Of a DNA stretch of 64,000 bases, positions 44,401 to 55,473 are shown one piece after another. The position numbers and the translations under genes are program-made. Source of the DNA: Dioscorea cayenensis subsp. rotundata (lineage: Eukaryota > Streptophyta > Magnoliopsida > Dioscoreales > Dioscoreaceae); contig NC_052496.1 in assembly GCF_009730915.1 (NCBI RefSeq), positions 1,225,875 through 1,289,874 on the forward strand. Reading direction: 5' to 3'. The notes under the pieces were generated by a model, which saw nothing but the letters and a program-made list of their open reading frames with translations, searched no databases and was not told the origin of the DNA. Positions within the stretch are counted from its first letter, which is position 1; each line of letters opens with the position of its first letter.

Positions 44401-45935
44401 TACTCAATGTAATTTGTGATACAACTTCTATTGCAGAGTTTGGACTGAATGTAAGTGTTGTGAAACTTCAGATACTGTGAAAGTCTATTTTTAGTTTTGA
44501 GGGTTATGAACATTGAATTGTGATCCTTTGTTCTCGCATTGATTGTTATGCATAGCTTTCTGGCTTTCGACTCTATGTAAAGAGGGATATAAATGACAAA
44601 ATGTTAAACCTGGCCGCTTCAAGTCCTCCAATCCAAATAAGTTCTTCAAACGAATTGTTGGATCAAAATGGCTTTGTATCAACAACTTCCTTGACTCTTT
44701 CTAAACCAAAACCTTCTCCAGGAAGTTTCCAACAAATACTTGACAGTTCCCATGATGAAGGATTGATGATTCTTCAATCCCCAAAGGTATGTTTTTTTTT
44801 CCCTACAAAGCATATCCATACTTTTTTACTTGATCTTTTTTTGACACTATTTCATCTTTGAAGGTTGGATTCTTTAGGAGATCCAGAACCATAAAAGGAA
44901 AAAAGGCGCCTCCATCATGTAAAGAGGTAAACGCCTTGCTTATAATTATCTTATACTGAAGCAAATGGGTTTGTTTTAGAGTTTGCAAATAAGATTTTAT
45001 TATTATTTTTATGATGATGATGATGGTGATGATGTTTTATGAAATGTAATAGCATTTTTTGAGCTGGTTATGTCATCACATATTCATTGTTACAAAATAA
45101 TTCTTTTGATTTCTTAAGTAACGCCGGAAACTTGGAATATACATGAATTACCAGAGGCACCATTTGTTTAGCCAATTATTATCTCAGACTAACAACATCC
45201 TGTTCTATTATATTGCTTTATATTGTTTTTTCTTTCAATTAGTTGTGTCTAGACTTTTAATGGGCTACTTAACTATGTCCTTGCAGTCAGTAATGTGTTG
45301 TCAGTTGCTGAAACTGGAACCCTGACACATCTTTTATTTATCTCATCAAGCCTGAAATAACTCTTGTATCATCTTCTGCGCTAAAAAATATTCTTTCTTT
45401 GAGTTTGATGTGTGCTGGTGCAATACACACCTGTGCATGCGTGCGCACACGCACACACATGCACAACAGCCACCCAAAAAAATTAAAAGGATAAAAAGGG
45501 GCTTGATCGCATTTCTCATCATTCAACCATATGATTTTCTTACAGAAGCAACAGGTCAAAGAAGGTCAAGTAATTTGTTATGTTGAGCAGCTTGGTGGGG
45601 AGATTCCAATTGAGGTGCTAAGTGGTTTTGGAATTTCTGATGTTCTTAAAAATGGAGACTGTTCTCTCATTTCCCATATTTATACATGTTTATCCATTTC
45701 AGTCAGATGTTTCAGGAGAGGTCATCAAGATATTTAGACGAGATGGTGGTAAGTAGAGAAGACTTTTGGTGGTCTTTCTGTTGTAGCATCCATATTTATC
45801 GTGGCCTTCTGTATTAGGACCATTACTATTCACATTTTGATTCATATGTGCATGATTTTTGCAGAACCAGTAGGATATGGTGATGCTCTCATAGCGATTC
45901 TCCCTTCCTTTCCAGGGATTAAGAAGCTACAGTAG
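41441..45935 (+). CDS. BADC: Biotin/lipoyl attachment domain-containing protein (BADC)
   Basis: BADC proteins resemble the biotin carboxyl carrier subunit but lack the biotinylated Lys. They occupy BCCP positions in plastid heteromeric acetyl-CoA carboxylase and restrain fatty-acid synthesis. Nine exons are read: 41441-41450, 42947-43180, 43655-43728, 44391-44450, 44556-44786, 44864-44926, 45546-45614, 45703-45748, 45865-45935, giving 285 residues. Exon 1 codes only MAS plus one base. After a 1.5-kb intron the frame reads 'MASCSLGA', matching the Arabidopsis BADC3 start as I recall it. Residues to about 80 are a Ser-rich plastid transit region. 'VESLLNVICDTTSIAEFGLN' and 'LSGFRLYVKRD' form the BCCP-like N-domain. 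A Ser/Pro linker leads to the biotinyl-like domain ('GFFRRSRTIKGKKAPPSCKE', 'VKEGQVICYVEQLGGEIPIE', 'DVSGEVIKIFRRDGEPVGYG', end 'FPGIKKLQ'). Where BCCP has EAMKM, this has EQLGG. Confidence 0.95.
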
Positions 45936-46943
45936 GGAATGGGGAGGTTACCTTCTCTTATAAGCCAAATTTTTGTTTTTTCTTTTGGATATTGATATGT
46001 ATAGGTCGTGTCTTTATCCAGTTGCATCATTTGAGAAATTTGGTAATAGTAGCAGGCTCTAGGATTATTGTGCCATGGAAACAACTCTCTATGGATTTCG
46101 ACAGGATTTGTCTATTAAGGCTGTTGGGCTATTGTGTTCGTTTGTTGCACACCCTTCGTTGAAGTATTTTAGAATTCTATTTGTTTCGTGGGTGAAGACT
46201 AGATATATTCCCTTGTGATGCGGATGTTACGTTGATTTTGTTTTACAGGAGTGCTTGGTTTCTGATATTTATTAATCTTATGTTAGAAAAATTCCCACCC
46301 CAAGAAGAGTTTATAAACAGGGCAAGCAACTGTTTCAGGAGATTTGGGAGAATGCACTAAAGAAGCAGAGTAGATGCATTTGGCAGATTGTATGAGTTCG
46401 CCATTATGCTTTTGACTTGGCTGATTCCTGACATGCTACATGGTGGGTTAATAGCTTGTCTTGTCTAGTTAGCTGGAAGTGGAACCCCATGAATTCTCGC
46501 TATGTCTTCTTCTTTAACTGACATGTAAACAAGCAGTGAATTTAGTATACTGACATTCCACAGAATTTGATTGGTTACATATGATATAAAATTTTGACAT
46601 TCATCAGTTTAGGCTGTTTAGAAGCTTAATTCACTTTTTATTTTTTAGTTTTTATTTTTATAGGAACTTGCATTTTCTGATTCTGGTCCCTTAGAAGGGA
46701 TAAGAAACAAGATAAATAAACCCAATTCAACAGAGGCACTACTACTGATAAATTCAGGGATTTACTGTTTGAGAATTTTTTTTTTTTTAAATTTAAAAAA
46801 TCTGCCATTTTATTTTGGCTGAGCAATTTGGCTAGTCCATCTGATTAGAGCATCCACACTCCATAGGGTCAATGCGTTTGTGGCAGAGTGGATCATGGTG
46901 AGGTAGATGACCGCACATGCGATCGGATGCGAGGATGACAGTG
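45936..46943. other. Convergent spacer between BADC and the racemase-like gene
   Basis: It holds the 3' ends of two convergent genes. No further complete gene is seen. The right part (about 46846-46943) is the outer copy of the racemase tandem duplication, described separately. A minus-strand frame at 46638-46826 is low-complexity only. Confidence 0.5.
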
Positions 46944-47122
46944 TTAACAGCCCTCACCAGAAGAAGTTGAGGCTGATCGAGCCCATTGTATAGTGGATCT
47001 GACAAGAGCATCCATAGGGTCAATGCATTTGTGGCAGAGGGGATCATGGTGAGGTAGAAGACCGCACAAGTGATCTGATGCGAGGATGACAGTGCTAACA
47101 GCCCTCACCAGAAGAAGTTGGA
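46846..47122 (-). repeat. Tandem partial duplication at the 3' end of the racemase gene
   Basis: Two copies of a roughly 125-base coding segment lie at about 46846-46972 and 47003-47120. Both encode 'LLLVRAV-TVILASD' and 'HHDPLCHK-IDPM'. The gene's stop codon (46946-46944) falls inside the outer copy in another frame (GEGC then stop). The outer copy keeps an open frame from 47047 to 46832. Divergence between copies is modest, so the duplication is fairly recent. Confidence 0.85.
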
Positions 47123-47443
47123 GGGCAATTCTGAGAAGATTTCTGGCGCCTTCTATATCCTTTCTGTGATATGCCTCCATGGCTGGGATTACTGTATGCT
47201 CCATGGTTGCTTTATCAGGCACCATCACCTCAAAACCCTGCGTAAAACAAACAATCAGAGCTACTGGATAATTTTTCACAATTTGTCTCATAACACAACA
47301 CTCGGCCGTCCTTCCTTTCGTGTATTTTTGTTATTCTAAGTTATAATTGAAAGAGAGCAATTAATTTGATGTGATGCGCTTGTTCATACTATTAACTTTT
47401 GAGCAGAAAAGCTTGGTTGAAAGAGGCAAACAAAATGAAGATG

Positions 47444-47481
<38 letters not shown>

Positions 47482-48285
47482 TGATAGAAGAGATGGGCAT
47501 AGGCGCTTGCTCACCTGGCTGTTGAGGCTGCTTTGATAGAAACCGGAATCAATGATGGTCTGGGTGCCAAGAATGCCAATGCAGACATTGGTTCCAGTTT
47601 GAACGGGCCTCAAGTTGGATGCTTTGAGTTCCGTGGCAACAGAGTGAGCGGCATGCAGGAAAGGCACAGAGCAACCATAGGCTATGTCGTTGAACCAGGA
47701 ATGGGAGATGTGGCAAGGCATGACGATGCATCGAGCACCGGACCTCTCAAGGAAGAGCCTCTGCTGGCGTAGTTTCTCCACAACAGGACCCGGGTCCAAG
47801 CGCCCGTGCCTGCCGTTCTTGGGATTTATGTTTAACCTGTCCCTTTCGTAGTTGGAAAGCCGCACTGGATCATTGGAGACGATGAAAGGAGGGCTCATAC
47901 CTCCTCCTCCTCCTCCTCCTCCATCATCAGCGGAACTCCATCTGACCAGCTTCTCCAAGAAACCCAGCGTAGAAAGGGGTGAAAGACCAGCGATGACGCC
48001 CACAGTAGTATTGGGAAACTGCCTGCTCATGCTCACAGGATCCTTCTCTTCTTCAGGTCTGCCGCCACTTCCAGAGCTTGATAATAAAAATGCACAAGAT
48101 TTATCATCACACTTCCTAGCTGACCAGCTTTGCACACCAACATAAAATGAATCTGATGATGGTTTTGCAAATTGCAATGCTGCTATATAATTAGGGGGGG
48201 TCGGGGTCCTACCCTTTGCGAATCCTGCCAGGCCCCAACCGTTGTTCACCATAGGACGCAGTAGCGGAGTTAAATTTCTCGACAT
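46944..48285 (-). CDS. Aspartate/glutamate racemase-family protein (altered C-terminus)
   Basis: A homologue of the plant Asp/Glu racemase family (At1g15410-like), probably plastid-targeted; its substrate is not well established. Minus-strand exons are 48285-47515 and 47237-46944, 354 residues. I placed the start at 48285 because the open frame upstream is leader with an intron-like T-rich tract, and the acceptor-plus-ATG near 48362 leads to a stop. Residues 1-90 are a basic, Ser-rich transit-like region. The catalytic fold starts at 'NTTVGVIAGLSPLSTLGFLEKLV'. First-site motif: 'GARCIVMPCHISHSW'. Second half: 'VPDKATMEHTVIPAMEAYHR', 'ARNLLRIAL', 'STVILASD', 'IDPMDALVRSTIQWA'. The second-site Cys of bacterial racemases is replaced (ASD). 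A GGA run encodes eight Gly near residue 145. A tandem duplication supplies the last residues and the stop. Confidence 0.9.
47451..47478. repeat. (GA)n microsatellite in the racemase intron
   Basis: About 14 GA units within the single intron, about 35 bases inside its donor. Confidence 0.9.
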
Positions 48286-50285
48286 CGCCTCACACGGCAC
48301 CAGTACAAGTAGCCAGTAGCTACTAGTTAGTACTACTGTTCCAGGAATTCCAGGATCCCATCTAAAGAAACCAAAATCATGTGTAGTAGCAAAAGCAAAA
48401 ATGAAAAAAATTAAAAAAAAAATTGTTAAAAGCGAGAGTGAGAGAAAAATTAAACGGTAAGATAAACCAACCAAAAATGCCCGACGTCAGGGAGAATGGG
48501 ATGTCCGAGGCGAAGAAAGAATCGAGAGAGCGGGCACACACGCATCCACACTCCAATAAGAAAAGGATCTCCTTTAATTTTTCTTAATAAAACGGCTGAA
48601 GAGCAATTGCAAAGGAAAGGGTCCCCTACCACTTTCGCTTCGTTTTTTTGTCTGCCTGCATTGAGCTCTATCGTATCATGGTGACAAAAATCCAAGGTTG
48701 CTGCTGTACTACTACTATATTATTAACATAGTGGGAATTCTGATTTCACCAAGTAACCCATGTAAATCTATGCTAGTATCCCCGCCTCCCCTGTTAATTT
48801 GCCACTGGCTTTGGATTCTCCTGGAAGTCATATACATATAGAGAAAAAGCCAGTTGAAGTTCGTCAGTCTATCCACTTAAATTAATCATGTCTGATGAAC
48901 AAAAACGAAGTAATTAACATATATATAATGCAATCTCAATAATATATTATCATGTCTAAATACATATTCAGATGCTTTCATGTATTCCGTCTAATCTCAA
49001 TAAAATTAGTACTCACTTTGTTGTCAGCTGGGCCACTCTGGCTCAACAATGTTTCAAGCAATGATTCGAGATATAAGGCGATAAAACCTTGTTTGGTTGA
49101 GGTGAGGTGGCCTCTGATCTGCTTATTAAGAGCCCTTGAACATGATGCCACGTGAAAAAGTTGGTTTGCGAGAAGAGACCCCACTGCTTCTGGCAAGCTT
49201 TAATATGCCGAGACAAGAAAGGAGCCTCCGGACTTGTCCCGTTGTGGGATCTGGCCGCTGCTAATCACATCCGAGCAACATTATATTAGATTATATTAGA
49301 TTTGATTCCACCCTGCGAGAGAGACTTCCAAATCCCGTAGATGAGCCAGTTTCAATCTTTGGATCTGAAAATCCACTGATGTTTGTTTCCAGTCATGCAT
49401 CATTTGCTTTTTGACCTCAAGGATACATATAAAAAATATTTGGTTATGATCTTTATTATGTGTTGGTTGTTGACACCTCGAGGATATATATATATATATA
49501 TATATCTGACAAAAGGATCAATTTAAAGCAGCAGGATTGCCTGAAATTAAGACTATGGTGCCTCCTTTGATCCAGTTGATCCCAAAGGACTGCTGCATTG
49601 TGCTGCCAAGTGTTGATTTTTTTTCCTTTGGATAAACTACATCTATTAAAAGAAAACAACATAGTACCCCCTCAATTCTGAAACAAGTCATTTTGAGAAA
49701 ATTTTTATATTTCAAAATAATTGTGATTGTCAGCTATTGTATAACCCAATAATATGACACAAAAGTACTAAGGGGAGAGTAAAGGTTCAAATCCTTACCT
49801 CAATAATAGTGTATGAACACTGTATACTCGAGTCCAATATTGTTCATAAATATTACTTACGGGCCTGGGTGTAGGTCCTTTGTGGGAGAAACAATGGTAT
49901 CACTCCTTCAGAATTATAGGGCATGAGAATTTTTTTAGGAGCTTTGTAAGCCACCATAATGGGTGTATTTCCGTACCGGTTTGTCTCTTTGACAATCTTT
50001 CAATGGGGGACGCTTGTGGTCTATTCGTCAACAAAATTTTATCATTTTATAATACTAAAACATATTTATTTGTTTGTTTTTTTTTCTTTCCAATTTTACT
50101 TTTTTCTTCAAATTTCTAAGTTATATAAATGAAGAGAATTATATTAATAATCACAAGAAATGGGTATGGTTAAAAAAAACATTGTAGTTATTTAATTCAT
50201 TTTTATTCTAAATTAAAAAATAATATTATTGCTAATTTTTATATAAAATTTTAAATGAATTTGTATGTCAGAATGGTGGGAATAT
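48286..50285. other. Racemase upstream region and spacer
   Basis: The leader side of the racemase gene (48286-48700) contains T-rich intron-like sequence. The remainder is AT-rich with an (AT)n run at 49485-49505. The minus-strand frame at 48978-49196 was inspected and has no recognisable family. No gene is seen. Confidence 0.5.
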
Positions 50286-50632
50286 ATCACAAAAATCACT
50301 TTTGTTTAGAGGAATCTTGAATTACATGTAACTTGAGTTACTTGATTTTAGAAATCAATTGTTTGTTTCACAGGATTTTAAAAACCCATGTAACTTAGAT
50401 TACATCCAATGAGGGATTTGGTTTTACGCCCAAATTGGGCGTAAGTTGAAATCCCGGGAGTTGAAAATCCTTAGGTGATATATATATTAATGTATATGCA
50501 TATATACACACATATACATATGCATATATACACATATATACATATACATACATACATTTATACACGTATACATATAACAATATATGGTATATTTACATAT
50601 ACATATATGTATATATGTGTATATATTCATAT

Positions 50633-50674
<42 letters not shown>

Positions 50675-50935
50675 GTATATATTGATATACATATACATAG
50701 ATGTGCGTATATACACACATATACATCCACTTATATACATGTGTTTTTTAATTTTAAATTTACAAATCCTTCCAAATAAACAAAAAAAATCTTATAATAC
50801 AGTAATTCCAGTTACACCCAACCAAACACAAGATTTGATTGCACTGTATTTTGAAAACCAAATATTTCCAATTATATTGTAATTGGAAATCCACTGTATT
50901 TAAAATTACATCCAACCTAACACCACCTTAGAGTG
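50286..50935. mobile_element. Possible non-autonomous DNA transposon (MITE-like) with microsatellite core
   Basis: The ends contain plant MITE-like wording (right end, reverse strand: GGTGGTGTTAGGTTGGATGT; also TTGGTTGGGTGTAACTGG). The interior carries a TACGCCC-AAATT-GGGCGTA palindrome near 50425-50442. The core (50465-50740) is an AT/CA/TACA microsatellite block. Terminal inverted repeats are not clear enough to fix the borders. Confidence 0.35.
50465..50740. repeat. Complex ATAC/CA/AT microsatellite block
   Basis: About 275 bases of alternating purine-pyrimidine repeats (ATATAC, CACA, TATA, GTATAT). Open frames across it on both strands are artefacts of the repeat. Confidence 0.85.
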
Positions 50936-52917
50936 ACACAACAAAGAGAAGTATAGAGTCCCTTCCAGTGGATTAACAACAATGATGCATTAAATACAAG
51001 ACAAACTCTGTTGTGATTAGAGGCTTGGATCAAATGCCCATCTAAAGTTTTTTAGAGATTACAATATGGTTCATTTCACTTATGAGCATAAATATTTGTA
51101 ATTTATAATAATGTGGTCATAATTTTTTTTTTTAAACCAAAAGCCACTTAACTTTTTTCTAATTGCACGCAAGGGAAGAGCCAGAAAATATTTTTAAGGG
51201 GGCAAATAAAAAAAAAATAATATTCAATTTTCACACAAACTTATTTAATTAATTGATGTTGCGCTTTAATCTCTCTCTCATACTACTGAAATCATTTAAA
51301 ATTGAATTAGAATTAAATTAGATAATGAAATTTCAAGTTTAGGGAAAGGATTTTAAACTTTAGGGATGGATGATGATTCGCCTTCAATAATTTATTATTA
51401 TTATTTTTTTTTTGAATCAATAGTTGATATGTTAGATTTATTAATAATTTATGAATAAAAAATATATTTTAATAATACAAAAAATCACATGCTTTCAATT
51501 ACTAATACAAATTAAAAAATAAATATAAAATGATAAAAATACTTTTTTGTATTTTAAAAAAAAATTTAACGACAATCTTGGGGATGCTCAGACAATTCAA
51601 TGACCATTAGATTTTAGTTGAATTTTATAGCAAAAATCAACCATACAAATAACATTTGGATTATCAATACCTATTTTATTTTAAATTATTAAATTATTTT
51701 ATTTACATTTTTATTACAAATAATTAAGCTTACTTTTTAACTATTATATTTATCATTTAAGGATTCTATTGGAGATAACATAATATTATGGAACTTTATC
51801 ACATTTTAGCTTGGTGAGTAAATTTATTTTGAGGAAAAATCATGATGTTGGCAAGTTAAATATTGCTATAATTAGGAAAAATTTCTGGAGGTTAATGTGT
51901 CGATCATGTTCCCCGACTTTGTTTGTTTGTTTTGTAGTTTTTGGTGCTTTGAGTGGCAAGATAATGGTTGAAATTTTTGCGGAGCAAAATTATTATAATT
52001 CGATACTTTTCTTTGATTTTCTTGAAACTAAGAAGAGACTCTAAATGATATATATGATTCTTATGTTCAGTTGTATTGCTTTTACTGAAGTAATGGTCAA
52101 TCTAGAGAATCATTATGTACTTCGAAGGTGAAATAACTAATTCTACCAGCAAAAAGATATAAAGGATCATACCTTAGTGTTTAGGAAGATTTAAGAAATT
52201 TTGATGATTATACTCCAAATATTTGTTTGAGGATGATTCAAAACAAAGTTTAAGCTTGGTAGATAATTGGCGGTTCTCGATTGGTTTTAATTTGCTTATG
52301 TTTTTCAATCAATGAGAAAATTTTAGAGTGTTCAAATATTGTTGTGGACTGGAGTATATGTATAATTTTGAAGTCTTGATGTTTGATGGTTGACAAGTTT
52401 GATCTATGAGAATCATGTCAGGTGATTTTAGTAGGCAACATTGATTCCAGTGGATGAGAAAGAAATTAATGGCATTTTAGTTTTTTTATAAACTTGTTTG
52501 ATTTAGTTATCATATCCATGGGATGATACAGGAATTGGGGATTTTTAATCGAGGTTTGATAGATTGCAATGATGGTAATGTTTTTTTGTGGCTTTAAATT
52601 CTTTTGAAGTCGGATGACAACAAACACATGATAATATATGCTCATATTGATGTTTAATCAAGGATGTTCAAAAGCATTGAATTCTATATTATGTTTGATA
52701 TGAGTTTAAGACAAATCAAAGGTTGGTTTATTGTTTTTGTGTGACCATTGTCCTTAGAAGTATCATCAATCAAGTTTTGTTTGAATCCATTGGTCTTTGA
52801 ATCTTATCATCTAATTCGATGACGCTCGAACTTTTTCATGGTCTGAATTTTACTTGAAGTCTGCTTTGATGGTTAAGTTAAGTTTAGAGGACTAAACTTT
52901 TTTTTAGGAGGGTAGAT
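50936..52917. other. AT-rich spacer left of the gypsy-type LTR
   Basis: No gene is recognised. The last dozen bases (AGGAGGGTAGAT, up to 52917) look like a polypurine tract next to the LTR. Part of 51.8-52.9 kb may therefore be decayed internal gypsy sequence, but I found no protein domain. Confidence 0.45.
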
Positions 52918-54267
52918 TGTGGGCCCCACACTTTTTTTAATTATTTTATTTTTTGTGCATGGATGGCAGTTACGGAATTTTATTTACTTATCTTTTAATT
53001 AGGTTTCAAAACCCTAGTTGCCGTCTCTTTGTTTTTCTCGTTATAGATCTTTGTTTGGATTAAGAAGAGGGAGAGATTAGTTTTTTTTTCCCTCTTCTCC
53101 TATTTTTTTCTTTTGATTTGGTGTGTGCTACCGGCGGCGAGGACGGGGATAGGTCTCTCCGTCAAGGGTTTTGTCTCGAAGAAATATCGTAAGATTTTGG
53201 GGGTTTTTGAGCGATCGACAAGTAAGTAAACCACATATAAATCTGTAAATATATGTATATGCAAATTCTGATTTTTGATAATGGTTTATATAATCAATGC
53301 AAATTCTGATTTTCGATGATGGTTTATATAATCATTTTGTTAATTTGGATTTTATTGTTTAGAAAATAAACATTTCTATATTATTTTAGTTATTTTTTAT
53401 TATTTTTTTTTACTTTAGGAAAATACGGATTCATGGTGTGTATATATATATATATATATATATTTTGAATTAGTATATTTGTTTAATTAGTTTATTTGTT
53501 TAATTCATGATTAATTGAATTTATTTGAATTACTGGGAAATGATATTTTTGTTTTAGTGAGTTATTTCCATATTTAATTAATTTTTTTTTATTTGTGTGG
53601 ATTATTATGTTAGTTAATAATAGATTATTTGATATAATTGGAATACTTTTTGATAGAAAATGGGATCACATAATTTTACTGTTTCTGCGTTGACAATAAT
53701 TTTTGATGTACAGATATATATTTTTGTATAGAAATTCGTAGTCCCCAATTAACAATGCAATAACCCTGTCACTGGGGGTTAAACACTGACCGTGTCGACA
53801 CGTACTTCTGACATAGAAACTATAGTTTCGCACCGTTCCGTCGGTGAAGAATAACGGCTTCTGATATTCTGGCTCGGGTCACCGAGGGTAAACCTATGAG
53901 TTCTGAAATCCGACTCGGGTCACCGAGTTTAAATAAATGAGTTATGGTATTTTGTTTTGGCATTAGTTGTTTGGGGGACTTATATGCTCGTTATTTTGGT
54001 AAATTAAATCTGTTTTGAACCATTTCTGATTCATGGGTTCATTTTGATATTTATTTCATTATATTACATTTTGTATGTTTTAAAGATTATTAAACATTTT
54101 GTGATCCCGATATTTTTAGTGGTTACTTACTGGGCTCCCAAGCTCATAATCCTGTTGTTAATTTTTTTAGGTTTAGAGGCCTTGTATGCCTACTTGGTTT
54201 CGGCCTTATAGGTGTGCGGCCGTTTGTTAGCGCACTGGGCCTGGTGAGCCAGGTTCGGGGCGTGACA
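52918..54267 (+). mobile_element. Ty3/gypsy-type LTR (solo or 3' LTR remnant)
   Basis: The block starts TGTGGGCCCCACA and ends GGTTCGGGGCGTGACA, so it has TG..CA ends and the wording common at plant gypsy LTR borders. Length is about 1350 bases. A polypurine-like AGGAGGGTAGA precedes it. Inside is a GC-richer leader-like stretch (53120-53215) and two copies of CTCGGGTCACCGAG (about 53872 and 53916). The phrase GCAAATTCTGATTTT-GAT-ATGG is tandemly duplicated (53261 and 53298). The five bases on each side do not match, so no target duplication is seen. No second LTR is found in the window. Confidence 0.6.
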
Positions 54268-54425
54268 GAATCTCATATATTTGCTATAGATAACAAAATT
54301 TCAAATTATACTTTATATTTTTTTAATATATGTATTCAAATTTTTGGTATATTTGCACATTATTCTTCATTTAACATAATTATTTTTTTGGATTTTTTTA
54401 TTTTTATTTTTATGTTTTGCTTTTA
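54268..54425. other. AT-rich junction between the LTR and the copia remnant
   Basis: Short T-rich sequence with no feature. There is no primer-binding site TGGTATCAGAG after the LTR. Confidence 0.4.
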
Positions 54426-55385
54426 GGCTTCAGCCCTCTTACCATCGAGTCATGGTTCCGTTCCTGAATGAGAGTTATGAGAGATTACCGGAGTTACAAC
54501 AAGAGGTTGCCAATCTTGTGAAGGAATTGACGAGGAGTCTCCATGATCATGGCCAAAAGATGAGGATGTACAAATTTTTTGTGAAGCAAAACATGTTGAA
54601 CCAGACAATGGAGAAGAGATAGGAGGAACTGGTTTAGGTGGAGAGATAATTGTGTCAATTGTGAAGTTCCATTGAGAATGCACTTGTGGTGTGACGTGGG
54701 AGGAGTGATTAGAAATAGAAAATGGAAAAATGTTTTCATCTAATAGGACATCTCCAGATATGTGTATTTTGTTGTTGTAAGTATCTAGACATAAGTAGCC
54801 ACTTTGAGCTTTGGAGTAACCTATGAAGACACATGGTTTAGATTTAGGAGCTAATTTATGATTTGTATAAGGTCGTAACCAAGGATAACATAAGCACCCA
54901 AATGTTTTCAACTTACAATAATTTCACTTTTGCTTAAAGAGAAGTTCAAATGGACATTTTCTATTTACAAGTTACAACTGTTGTTGGTAATCTGTTTAGG
55001 CATAAGTCCAATATTTCAAAGGCATAGAAATAATATGGAGTAAAGCAAGCCCTGTTTCTACAATAATTCTATGCATTCTCTCAACAATGTCATTGTGTTG
55101 TGGTGTACAAGGAGGTGTCTTGAAATGTCGAATGCCATTAAGAGCAAGAAATTGGGTTAGAGTTTCAAACTCACACCCCACAATCTGAATAAATTACACA
55201 ATAGGAGTATTAAAATATTTCTCAACAATAGATTTGAACTTAGGAAACTGAATGGAAACATTAGACTTGAACTTAAAATGATAAAACCACATGTATAAAG
55301 TGATCCACAAAGGCAACATAATACTTGTACCCATCAATAGAAGTTATTCTAGAGGGTCCCCAAACATCCATGTAAATAAGATCAA
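54426..55385 (-). mobile_element. Ty1/copia remnant, integrase part (left half of a split element)
   Basis: On the minus strand, integrase core wording runs from about 55385 downwards: 'DLIYMDVWGPSRITSIDGYK', 'YYVAFVDH', 'FLALNGIRHFKTPPCTPQHN', 'IVETGLALLH'. The post-integrase region follows at 54911-54450 ('MKTFGCLCYPWLRPY', 'SKPCVFIGYS', 'GYLCLD'). It ends at the linker before the reverse transcriptase ('HNSH'), which is missing. Stops and frameshifts are frequent. The other half lies at 61485-62275, beyond LINE C. Confidence 0.8.
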
Positions 55386-55473
55386 GTCATAAAAACCACG
55401 AGAACCGAAGGACTCGTCTCTCTTCTCTCGCTTTCATCCCGACTCTGCTCTCTCTTAGTCACTCCCCCTTGCC

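Noticed and set aside
47852-48145. Plus-strand Pro-rich frame opposite the racemase gene
   Set aside because: Shadow of the GGA-repeat coding strand. The minus strand has the conserved domain.
48286-48474. N-terminal extension of the racemase frame
   Set aside because: Hydrophobic residues come from a T-rich leader or intron. The protein is better started at 48285.
48978-49196. 72-residue minus-strand frame with Leu/Ser-rich sequence
   Set aside because: It looks slightly protein-like, but no family, start context or neighbouring exon could be found.
50475-50882. Overlapping open frames rich in Ile, Tyr and His
   Set aside because: Pure translation of an AT/CA microsatellite.
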